From assembly GCF_009905375.1 (NCBI RefSeq), contig NW_027417524.1:83676-147675 (forward strand): a stretch of DNA of 64,000 bases. Direction: 5' to 3'. The position numbers and the translations under genes are program-made. The notes below the pieces were generated by a model. It was given only the letters and a program-made list of their open reading frames with translations. It did no database searches and was not told where the DNA came from. This DNA comes from Apium graveolens. Lineage: Eukaryota > Streptophyta > Magnoliopsida > Apiales > Apiaceae. Positions 53,256-64,000 of the stretch are shown piece after piece. Each line of letters begins with the position of its first letter. Position 1 is the first letter of the stretch.

Positions 53256-55947
53256 CTATAAGAGTCACTTGCCCCATATATTGATACAATTAACATGTTA
53301 ACATCACGTAAATGCAATTAGACATCCTTTAAGCACCTCTTGGTACCCCTTTCCTACAAGTTAATTTTGGGCCACATTTTGGCTCTAATCAATCATGTAA
53401 GTGACTTCTCACCAGATTAGAGTCACTTTACACCTTATAAGATTCACTTCCATCATATATTGGCACAATTAACATGTTAAAATCATGTACATGCAATTAG
53501 AAATCCTTTTACCACCTCTTAGTGCCATATTCATACAAGTCAATTTTGGTCCACATTTTGGTTCTAATTAACCATGTTAGTCACTTCTCACCATATTAGA
53601 GTCACTTTGCACCCTATAAGAGTCACTTTCCACCATATATGCAACAATTGACATGTTAACATCATATACATCCAATTTGACATCCTTTTACCACCTATTA
53701 ATGCCACTTTCATAGAAGTTAATTTTGTTCAACATTTTGGCTCTAATCAACCATGTAAGTCATTGTTCACCATATTAGAGTACCTTTACACCCTATAAGA
53801 GTCACTTGCCCCATATATTGATACAATTAACATGTTAACATCACGTAAATGCAATTAGACATCCTTTAACCACCTCTTGGTACCCGTTTCCTACAAGTTA
53901 ATTTTGGGCCACATTTTGGCTCTAATCAATCATGTAAGTGACTTCTCACCATATTAGAGTCACTTTGCACCTTATAAGAGTCACTTCCATCATATATTGG
54001 TACAATTAACATGTTAACATCATGTACATGCAATTAGAAATCCTTTTATCACCTCTTAGTGCCATATTCATACAAGTCAATTTTGGTCCACATTTTGGTT
54101 CTAATTAACCATGTTAGTCACTTCTCACCATATTGGAGTCACTTTGCACCCTATAAGAGTCACTTTCCACCATATATGCAACAATTGACATGTTAACATC
54201 ATATACATCCAATTTGACATCCTTTTACCACCTATTAATGCCACTTTCATACAAGTTAATTTTGGTCCAAATTTTAGCTCTAATCAACCATGTAAGTCAT
54301 TGTTCACCATATTAGAGTACCTTTACACCCTATAAGAGTCACTAGCCCCATATATTGATACAATTAACATATTAACATCACGTAAATGCCATTACACATC
54401 CTTTAACCACCTCTTGGTACCCCTTTCCTACAAGTCAATTTTGGGCAACATTTTGGCTCTAATCAATCATGTAAGTCATTGTTTACCATATTAGAGTACC
54501 TTTACACCCTATAAGAGTCACTTGCCCCATATATTGATACAATTAACATGTTAACATCACGTAAATGCAATTAGACATCCTTTAACCACCTCTTGGTACC
54601 CCTTTCCTACAAGTTAATTTTGGGCCACATTTTGGCTCTAATCAATCATGTAAGTGACTTCTCACCATATTAGAGTCACTTTGCACCTTATAAGAGTCAC
54701 TTCCATCATATATTGGTACAATTAACATGTTAACATCATGTACATGCAATTAGAAATCCTTTTATCACCTCTTAGTGCCATATTCATACAAGTCAATTTT
54801 GGTCCACATTTTGGTTCTAATTAACCATGTTAGTTACTTCTCACCATATTAGAGTCACTTTGCACCCTATAAGAGTCACTTTCTACCATATATGCAACAA
54901 TTGACATGTTAACATCATATACATCCAATTTGACATCCTTTTACTACCTATTAATGCCACTTTCATTCAAGTTAATTTTGGTCCACATTTTAGCTCTAAT
55001 CAACCATGTAAGTCATTGTTCACCATATTAGAGTACCTTTACACCCTATAAGAGTCACTAGCCCCATATATTGACACAATTAACATATTAACATCACGTA
55101 AATGCCATTAGACATCCTTTAACCACCTCTTGGTACCCCTTTCCTACAAGTCAATTTTGGGCAACATTTTGGCTCTAATCAATCATGTAAGTGACTTCTC
55201 ACCATATTAGAGTCACTATGCACCTTATAAGAATCACTTGCCATCATATATTGGTACAATTAACATGTTAACATCATGTACATGCAATTAGACATCCTTT
55301 AACCACCTCTTAGTGCCATATTCATACAAGTCAATTTTGGTCCACATTTTGGTTCTAATTAACCATGTTAGTCACTTTTCACCATATTAGAGTCACTTTG
55401 CACCCTATGAAAGTCATTTGCCACCAAATATTGATATAATTAACATGTTAACATCATGTACATGCAATTAGACATCCTTTAACCACCTCTTGGTACCCCT
55501 TTCGTACAAGTCAATTTTGGGCCACATTTTGGCTATAATCAATTATGTAAGTGACTTCTCACCATATTAGAGTCACTTTGCACCTTATAATAGTCACTTG
55601 CCATCATATATTGGTACAATTAACATGTTAACATCATGTACATGCAATTAGAAATCCTTTACCACCTCTTAGTGCCATATTCATACAAATCAATTTTGGT
55701 CCACATTTTGGTTCTAATTAACCATGTTAGTTACTTCTCACAATATTAGAGTCACTTTGCACCCTATAAGAGTCACTTTCCACCATATATGCAACAATTG
55801 ACACGTTAACATCATATACATCCAATTTGACATCCTTTTACCACCTATTAATACCACTTTCATACAAGTTAATTTTGTTCAACATTTTGGCTCTAATCAA
55901 CCATGTAAGTCACTGCTCACCATATTAGAGTACCTTTACTCCCTCTA
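52592..55947. repeat. Composite HOR unit 4 (3356 bp)
   Basis: Nearly identical to unit 3; very few differences noticed by eye (for example TAAGAATCAC at about 55228 where unit 3 has TAAAAATCAC). Confidence 0.88.
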
Positions 55948-56610
55948 TGATGAGGATCAAGCAATGAATATGTTGATTGGGATTTGGCTATGTGTACTAG
56001 TTGTGATGTTCAATTGGAGAGGATGCAAACATGGGTTATGAAGCTTACTTGGACAATAAGGAATTAAGGAGCGATGCATGAAGTTGGACAAGTAGCTGAT
56101 TATTATATTTTTAATTCAAATTTTGATTGCAAGTTTTTACCTTTCACTTGAAAGGGTTTTCTTGTTTTAAGCACTTAGGATTTTATTTTCCTATTTGGAT
56201 TTGATTTTTGTCTTTTTTCTATTTGGATTTGGTTTTTAAATTTGTTTCCTGGAAAGATTCAGATATTGGCTACTTCATGCTGATATTGAATTTCTATTGG
56301 AATCTTATTGGGTTCGGGTTATTGTCTAAGGCTATAAATACCCTTTGAATGTAATCTTTTAAGAGAGACAATGGATGATATAAAACTTTTGTTTTGAGAT
56401 AAACTATAAGTAGTTTTTCTTTCCTCTAAACTTCAATTACTGTATTGTTTTGAAGGTTAGATTCGAATTACTTAGTTTCTGGATTGATCTAAGCAATTTG
56501 AGATTAAAAGTTCACGTTTCTGGATTGATCGTGTTCTTTTGAAATATCCTCTTTTTCTCTTATCCCTTTTCTTCTTCTTCATTTCTTTCTTTGTGGAGAG
56601 ATCCACATCA
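55948..56610 (+). mobile_element. Solo LTR, copy 5
   Basis: 663 bp; one T fewer in the run near 56158, otherwise like copies 3 and 4. TATA box at 56333-56340. Confidence 0.88.
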
Positions 56611-59303
56611 CTATAAGAGTCACTTGCCCCATATATTGATACAATTAACATGTTAACATCACGTAAATGCAATTAGACATCCTTTAAGCACCTCTTGGTA
56701 CCCCTTTCCTACAAGTTAATTTTGGGCCACATTTTGGCTCTAATCAATCATGTAAGTGACTTCTCACCAGATTAGAGTCACTTTACACCTTATAAGATTC
56801 ACTTCCATCATATATTGGCACAATTAACATGTTAAAATCATGTACATGCAATTAGAAATCCTTTTACCACCTCTTAGTGCCATATTCATACAAGTCAATT
56901 TTGGTCCACATTTTGGTTCTAATTAACCATGTTAGTCACTTCTCACCATATTAGAGTCACTTTGCACCCTATAAGAGTCACTTTCCACCATATATGCAAC
57001 AATTGACATGTTAACATCATATACATCCAATTTGACATCCTTTTACCACCTATTAATGCCACTTTCATAGAAGTTAATTTTGTTCAACATTTTGGCTCTA
57101 ATCAACCATGTAAGTCATTGTTCACCATATTAGAGTACCTTTACACCCTATAAGAGTCACTTGCCCCATATATTGATACAATTAACATGTTAACATCACG
57201 TAAATGCAATTAGACATCCTTTAACCACCTCTTGGTACCCGTTTCCTACAAGTTAATTTTGGGCCACATTTTGGCTCTAATCAATCATGTAAGTGACTTC
57301 TCACCATATTAGAGTCACTTTGCACCTTATAAGAGTCACTTCCATCATATATTGGTACAATTAACATGTTAACATCATGTACATGCAATTAGAAATCCTT
57401 TTATCACCTCTTAGTGCCATATTCATACAAGTCAATTTTGGTCCACATTTTGGTTCTAATTAACCATGTTAGTCACTTCTCACCATATTGGAGTCACTTT
57501 GCACCCTATAAGAGTCACTTTCCACCATATATGCAACAATTGACATGTTAACATCATATACATCCAATTTGACATCCTTTTACCACCTATTAATGCCACT
57601 TTCATACAAGTTAATTTTGGTCCAAATTTTAGCTCTAATCAACCATGTAAGTCATTGTTCACCATATTAGAGTACCTTTACACCCTATAAGAGTCACTAG
57701 CCCCATATATTGATACAATTAACATATTAACATCACGTAAATGCCATTACACATCCTTTAACCACCTCTTGGTACCCCTTTCCTACAAGTCAATTTTGGG
57801 CAACATTTTGGCTCTAATCAATCATGTAAGTCATTGTTTACCATATTAGAGTACCTTTACACCCTATAAGAGTCACTTGCCCCATATATTGATACAATTA
57901 ACATGTTAACATCACGTAAATGCAATTAGACATCCTTTAACCACCTCTTGGTACCCCTTTCCTACAAGTTAATTTTGGGCCACATTTTGGCTCTAATCAA
58001 TCATGTAAGTGACTTCTCACCATATTAGAGTCACTTTGCACCTTATAAGAGTCACTTCCATCATATATTGGTACAATTAACATGTTAACATCATGTACAT
58101 GCAATTAGAAATCCTTTTATCACCTCTTAGTGCCATATTCATACAAGTCAATTTTGGTCCACATTTTGGTTCTAATTAACCATGTTAGTTACTTCTCACC
58201 ATATTAGAGTCACTTTGCACCCTATAAGAGTCACTTTCTACCATATATGCAACAATTGACATGTTAACATCATATACATCCAATTTGACATCCTTTTACT
58301 ACCTATTAATGCCACTTTCATTCAAGTTAATTTTGGTCCACATTTTAGCTCTAATCAACCATGTAAGTCATTGTTCACCATATTAGAGTACCTTTACACC
58401 CTATAAGAGTCACTAGCCCTATATATTGACACAATTAACATATTAACATCACGTAAATGCCAATTAGACATCCTTTAACCACCTCTTGGTACCCCTTTCC
58501 TACAAGTCAATTTTGGGCAACATTTTGGCTCTATCAATCATGTAAGTGACTTCTCACCATATTAGAGTCACTATGCACCTTATAAAGATCACTTGCCATC
58601 ATATATTGGTACAATTAACATGTTAACATCATGTACATGCAATTAGACATCCTTTAACCACCTCTTAGTGCCATATTCATACAAGTCAATTTTGGTCCAC
58701 ATTTTGGTTCTAATTAACCATGTTAGTCACTTTTCACCATATTAGAGTCACTTTGCACCCTATGAAAGTCATTTGCCACCAAATATTGATATAATTAACA
58801 TGTTAACATCATGTACATGCAATTAGACATCCTTTAACCACCTCTTGGTACCCCTTTCGTACAAGTCAATTTTGGGCCACATTTTGGCTATAATCAATTA
58901 TGTAAGTGACTTCTCACCATATTAGAGTCACTTTGCACCTTATAATAGTCACTTGCCATCATATATTGGTACAATTAACATGTTAACATCATGTACATGC
59001 AATTAGAAATCCTTTACCACCTCTTAGTGCCATATTCATACAAATCAATTTTTGGTCCACATTTTGGTTCTAATTAACCATGTTAGTTACTTCTCACAAT
59101 ATTAGAGTCACTTTGCACCCTATAAGAGTCACTTTCCACCATATATGCAACAATTGACACGTTAACATCATATACATCCAATTTGACATCCTTTTACCAC
59201 CTATTAATACCACTTTCATACAAGTTAATTTTGTTCAACATTTTGGCTCTAATCAACCATGTAAGTCACTGCTCACCATATTAGAGTACCTTTACTCCCT
59301 CTA
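55948..59303. repeat. Composite HOR unit 5 (3356 bp)
   Basis: Same structure as units 3 and 4. The LTR lacks one T in the GGGTTTT run near 56158. From about 58440 single-base indels begin to appear, such as GCCAATTAGAC and GCTCTATCAATC. Confidence 0.86.
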
Positions 59304-59965
59304 TGATGAGGATCAAGCAATGAATATGTTGATTGGGATTTGGCTATGTGTACTAGTTGTGATGTTCAATTGGAGAGGATGCAAACATGGGTTATGAAGC
59401 TTACTTGGACAATAAGGAATTAAGGAGCGATGCATGAAGTTGGACAAGTAGCTGATTATTATATTTTTAATTCAAATTTTGATTGCAAGTTTTTACCTTT
59501 CACTTGAAAGGGTTTTTCTTGTTTTAAGCACTTAGGATTTTATTTTCCTATTTGGATTTGATTTTTGTCTTTTTTCTATTTGGATTTGGTTTTTAAATTG
59601 TTTCCTGGAAAGATTCAGATATTGGCTACTTCATGCTGATATTGAATTTCTATTGGAATCTTATTGGGTTCGGGTTATTGTCTAAGGCTATAAATACCCT
59701 TTGAATGTAATCTTTTAAGAGAGACAATGGATGATATAAAACTTTTGTTTTGAGATAAACTATAAGTAGTTTTTCTTTCCTCTAAACTTCAATTACTGTA
59801 TTGTTTTGAAGGTTAGATTCGAATTACTTAGTTTCTGGATTGATCTAAGCAATTTGAGATTAAAAGTTCACGTTTCTGGATTGATCGTGTTCTTTTGAAA
59901 TATCCTCTTTTTCTCTTATCCCTTTCTTCTTCTTCATTTCTTTCTTTGTGGAGAGATCCACATCA
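59304..59965 (+). mobile_element. Solo LTR, copy 6
   Basis: 662 bp with two one-base losses (TTTAAATTGTTTCC near 59596 and CCCTTTCTTC near 59925). TATA box at 59689-59696. Confidence 0.87.
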
Positions 59966-62660
59966 CTATAAGAGTCACTTGCCCCATATATTGATACAAT
60001 TAACATGTTAACATCACGTAAATGCAATTAGACATCCTTTAAGCACCTCTTGGTACCCCTTTCCTACAAGTTAATTTTGGGCCACATTTTGGCTCTAATC
60101 AATCATGTAAGTGACTTCTCACCAGATTAGAGTCACTTTACACCTTATAAGATTCACTTCCATCATATATTGGCACAATTAACATGTTAAAATCATGTAC
60201 ATGCAATTAGAAATCCTTTTACCACCTCTTAGTGCCATATTCATACAAGTCAATTTTGGTCCACATTTTGGTTCTAATTAACCATGTTAGTCACTTCTCA
60301 CCATATTAGAGTCACTTTGCACCCTATAAGAGTCACTTTCCACCATATATGCAACAATTGACATGTTAACATCATATACATCCAATTTGACATCCTTTTA
60401 CCACCTATTAATGCCACTTTCATAGAAGTTAATTTTGTTCAACATTTTGGCTCTAATCAACCATGTAAGTCATTGTTCACCATATTAGAGTACCTTTACA
60501 CCCTATAAGAGTCACTTGCCCCATATATTGATACAATTAACATGTTAACATCACGTAAATGCAATTAGACATCCTTTAACCACCTCTTGGTACCCGTTTC
60601 CTACAAGTTAATTTTGGGCCACATTTTGGCTCTAATCAATCATGTAAGTGACTTCTCACCATATTAGAGTCACTTTGCACCTTATAAGAGTCACTTCCAT
60701 CATATATTGGTACAATTAACATGTTAACATCATGTACATGCAATTAGAAATCCTTTTATCACCTCTTAGTGCCATATTCATACAAGTCAATTTTGGTCCA
60801 CATTTTGGTTCTAATTAACCATGTTAGTCACTTCTCACCATATTGGAGTCACTTTGCACCCTATAAGAGTCACTTTCCACCATATATGCAACAATTGACA
60901 TGTTAACATCATATACATCCAATTTGACATCCTTTTACCACCTATTAATGCCACTTTCATACAAGTTAATTTTGGTCCAAATTTTAGCTCTAATCAACCA
61001 TGTAAGTCATTGTTCACCATATTAGAGTACCTTTACACCCTATAAGAGTCACTAGCCCCATATATTGATACAATTAACATATTAACATCACGTAAATGCC
61101 ATTACACATCCTTTAACCACCTCTTGGTACCCCTTTCCTACAAGTCAATTTTGGGCAACATTTTGGCTCTAATCAATCATGTAAGTCATTGTTTACCATA
61201 TTAGAGTACCTTTACACCCTATAAGAGTCACTTGCCCCATATATTGATACAATTAACATGTTAACATCACGTAAATGCAATTAGACATCCTTTAACCACC
61301 TCTTGGTACCCCTTTCCTACAAGTTAATTTTGGGCCACATTTTGGCTCTAATCAATCATGTAAGTGACTTCTCACCATATTAGAGTCACTTTGCACCTTA
61401 TAAGAGTCACTTCCATCATATATTGGTACAATTAACATGTTAACATCATGTACATGCAATTAGAAATCCTTTTATCACCTCTTAGTGCCATATTCCATAC
61501 AAGTCAATTTTGGTCCACATTTTGGTTCTAATTAACCATGTTAGTTACTTCTCACCATATTAGAGTCACTTTGCACCCTATAAGAGTCACTTTCTACCAT
61601 ATATGCAACAATTGACATGTTAACATCATATACATCCAATTTGACATCCTTTTACTACCTATTAATGCCACTTTCATTCAAGTTAATTTTGGTCCACATT
61701 TTAGCTCTAATCAACCATGTAAGTCATTGTTCACCATATTAGAGTACCTTTACACCCTATAAGAGTCACTAGCCCTATATATTGACACAATTAACATATT
61801 AACATCACGTAAATGCCAATAGACATCCTTTAACCACCTCTTGGTACCCCTTTCCTACAAGTCAATTTTGGGCAACATTTTGGCTCTATTCAATCATGTA
61901 AGTGACTTCTCACCATATTAGAGTCACTTTGCACCTTATAAGAGTCACTTGCCATCATATATTGGTACAATTAACATGTTAACATCATGTACATGCAATT
62001 AGACATCCTTTAACCACCTCTTAGTGCCATATTCATACAAGTCAATTTTGGTCCACATTTTGGTTCTAATTAACCATGTTAGTCACTTTTCACCATATTA
62101 GAGTCACTTTGCACCCTATGAAAGTCATTTGCCACCAAATATTGATATAATTAACATGTTAACATCATGTACATGCAATTAGACATCCTTTAAACCACCT
62201 CTTGGTACCCCTTTCGTACAAGTCAATTTTGGGCCACATTTTGGCTATAATCAATTATGTAAGTGACTTCTCACCATATTAGAGTCACTTTGCACCTTAT
62301 ATGAGTCACTTGCCATCATATATTGGTACAATTAACATGTTAACATCATGTACATGCAATTAGAAATCCTTTACCACCTCTTAGTGCCATATTCATACAA
62401 ATCAATTTTGGTCCACATTTTGGTTCTAATTAACCATGTTAGTTACTTCTCACAATATTAGAGTCACTTTGCACCCTATAAGAGTCACTTTCCACCTATA
62501 TGCAACAAATTGACCACGTTAACATCATATACATCCAATTTGACATCCTTTTACCACCTATTAATACCACTTTCATACAAGTTAATTTTGTTCAACATTT
62601 TGGCTCTAATCAACCATGTAAGTCACTGCTCACCATATTAGAGTACCTTTACTCCCTCTA
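59304..62660. repeat. Composite HOR unit 6 (3357 bp)
   Basis: Same 15-monomer order, but with more one-base gains and losses than units 2-4, including TATTCCATAC near 61495, TTTAAACCACC near 62192 and GACCACGTT near 62512. Confidence 0.85.
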
Positions 62661-63319
62661 TGATGAGGATCAAGCAATGAATATGTTGATTGGGATTTGG
62701 CTATGTGTACTAGTTGTGATGTTCAATTGGAGAGGATGCAACCATGGGTTATGAAGCTTACTTGGACAACAAGGAATTAAAGGAGCGATGCATGAAGTTG
62801 GACAAGTAGCTGATTATTATATTTTAATTCAAATTTTGATTGCAAGTTTTAACCTTTCACTTGAAAGGGTTTTTCTTGTTTTAAGCACTTAGATTTTATT
62901 TTCCTATTTGGATTGATTTTTGTCTTTTTTCTATTTGGATTTGGTTTTTAAATTTGTTTCCTGGAAAGATTCAGATATTGGCTACTTCATGCTGATATTG
63001 AATTTCTATTGGAATCTTATTGGGTTTGGGTTATTGTCTAAGGCTATAAATACCCTTTGAATGTAATCTTTTAAGAGAGACAATGGATGATATAAAACTT
63101 TTGTTTGAGATAAACTATAAGTAGTTTTTCTTTCCTCTAAACTTCAATTACTGTATTGTTTTGAAGGTTAGATTCGAATTACTTAGTTTTGGATTGATCT
63201 AAGCATTTGAGATTAAAAGTTCACGTTTCTGGATTGATCGTGTTCTTTTGAAATATCCTCTTTTTCTCTTATCCCTTTTCTTCTTCTTCATTTCTTTCTT
63301 TGTGGAGAGATCCACATCA
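62661..63319 (+). mobile_element. Solo LTR, copy 7
   Basis: 659 bp with several one-base losses and gains (AAAGGAGCG, ATTTTAATTC, TTAGATTTTATT, GGATTGATTTTTG, TTTGTTTGAG, AGTTTTGGATTG). It shares the GACAACAAGG and GGGTTTGGG states with copy 1. TATA box at 63045-63052. Confidence 0.86.
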
Positions 63320-64000
63320 CTATAAGAGTCACTTGCCCCATATATTGATACAATTAACATGTTAACATCACGTAAATGCAATTAGACATCCTTTAAGCAC
63401 CTCTTGGTACCCTTTCCTACAAGTTAATTTTGGGCCACATTTTGGCTCTAATCAATCATGTAAGTGACTTCTCACCAGATTAGAGTCACTTTACACCTTA
63501 TAAGATTCACTTCCATCATATTTGGCACAATTAACATGTTAAAATCATGTACATGCAATTAGAAATCCTTTTACCACCTCTTAGTGCCATATTCATACAA
63601 GTCAATTTTGGTCCACATTTTGGTTCTAATTAACCATGTTAGTCACTTCTCACCATATTAGAGTCACTTTGCACCCTATAAGAGTCACTTTCCACCATAT
63701 ATGCAACAATTGACATGTTAACATCATATACATCCAATTTGACATCCTTTTACACCTATTAATGCCACTTTCATAGAAGTTAATTTTGTTCAACATTTTG
63801 GCTCTAATCAACCATGTAAGTCATTGTTCACCATATTAGAGTACCTTTACACCCTATAAGAGTCACTTGCCCCATATATTGATACAATTAACATGTTAAC
63901 ATCACGTAAATGCAATTAGACATCCTTTAACCACCTCTTGGTACCCGTTTCCTACAAGTTAATTTTGGGCCACATTTTGGCTCTAATCATCCTGTAAGTG
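62661..64000. repeat. Composite HOR unit 7, partial (cut by window end)
   Basis: Solo LTR plus the first few monomers, carrying the most one-base indels of any unit. Its LTR shares GACAACAAGG and GGGTTTGGG with unit 1 where units 2-6 read GACAATAAGG and GGGTTCGGG. Confidence 0.83.

Larger units (their letters stand above)
43285..64000 (-). repeat. Satellite array D, diverged subfamily with composite HOR
   Basis: Reversed monomers of about 179 bp in three classes: D1 (CTCTTGGTACCCCTTTC with TTTTGGGCCAC, bearing a KpnI site), D2 (CTCTTAGTGCCATATTC with TTTTGGTCCAC and TAATTAACC), and D3 (CTATTAATGCCACTTTC), the last close to array C monomers. The usual order is D1-D2-D3. Seven solo LTRs interrupt the array at one fixed monomer phase and are part of its higher-order unit. 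The array continues beyond the window. No genes are seen. Confidence 0.93.

Noticed and set aside
62500..62754. 84-codon plus-strand frame spanning monomer and LTR start
   Set aside because: Opened only by one-base indels in the last unit that are absent from the six other copies; probably noise.
1..64000. CENP-B-box-like motif or telomeric repeats in the satellite
   Set aside because: I saw no CENP-B-box-like CG-containing motif and no TTTAGGG runs; centromere assignment therefore rests only on array properties.

Overview
This window is almost entirely tandem satellite DNA from a plant nuclear genome, very probably a eudicot. About 97% of it is AT-rich monomers of roughly 178-181 bp or LTR fragments locked into those monomers. 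No intact protein-coding gene, tRNA or rRNA is visible. The ~180-bp period, the nested higher-order repeats (HORs) and the plant-type LTR retroelement pieces suggest centromeric or pericentromeric heterochromatin. Whether the array binds the centromeric histone cannot be read from sequence. The species is not identified.

Layout. (1) 1-21574: array A, satellite in 'forward' orientation, with three copies of a ~4.12-kb (23-monomer) block, a larger ~11.65-kb duplication and a 716-bp tetramer duplication. (2) 21575-23359: 3' end of a minus-strand Ty1/copia-like LTR retrotransposon, made of a complete ~617-bp LTR, a polypurine tract and the end of an extra 3' open reading frame broken by one amber stop. 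It is cut off at satellite sequence. (3) 23360-37210: array B, forward, starting with a 1433-bp (8-monomer) tandem duplication. It holds deleted monomers and a small poly(A) insertion with a 16-bp target-site-like duplication. (4) 37210/37211: the array flips orientation head-to-head, with an 18-bp perfect stem and 20-nt loop at the joint. (5) 37211-43284: array C, the same satellite reversed, as a 17-monomer block (3046 bp) and an imperfect second copy. (6) 43285-64000: array D, a diverged reversed subfamily with KpnI-type (GGTACC) monomers.

The most notable structure is in array D. A solo LTR (~663 bp) with matching terminal inverted repeats and, in its first copy, a perfect 5-bp target-site duplication (CTATA) lies inside a satellite monomer. 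It recurs seven times at the same monomer phase. Its spacing is 2101 bp once and then 3356-3357 bp five times. Each full unit is one solo LTR plus 15 monomers. The first unit carries only 8, matching monomers 8-15 of the later ones. A retroelement promoter fragment (TATAAATA in every copy) was therefore captured once, and the LTR-satellite composite was amplified as a new HOR. If active, it would place a promoter every 3.36 kb of satellite.

There are no cooperating genes. What the window records is array evolution: unequal exchange, retroelement insertion, LTR-LTR recombination, inversion, and amplification of a composite unit. Offsets and duplications were measured by hand alignment of landmark motifs, so breakpoints carry tens of bases of uncertainty.
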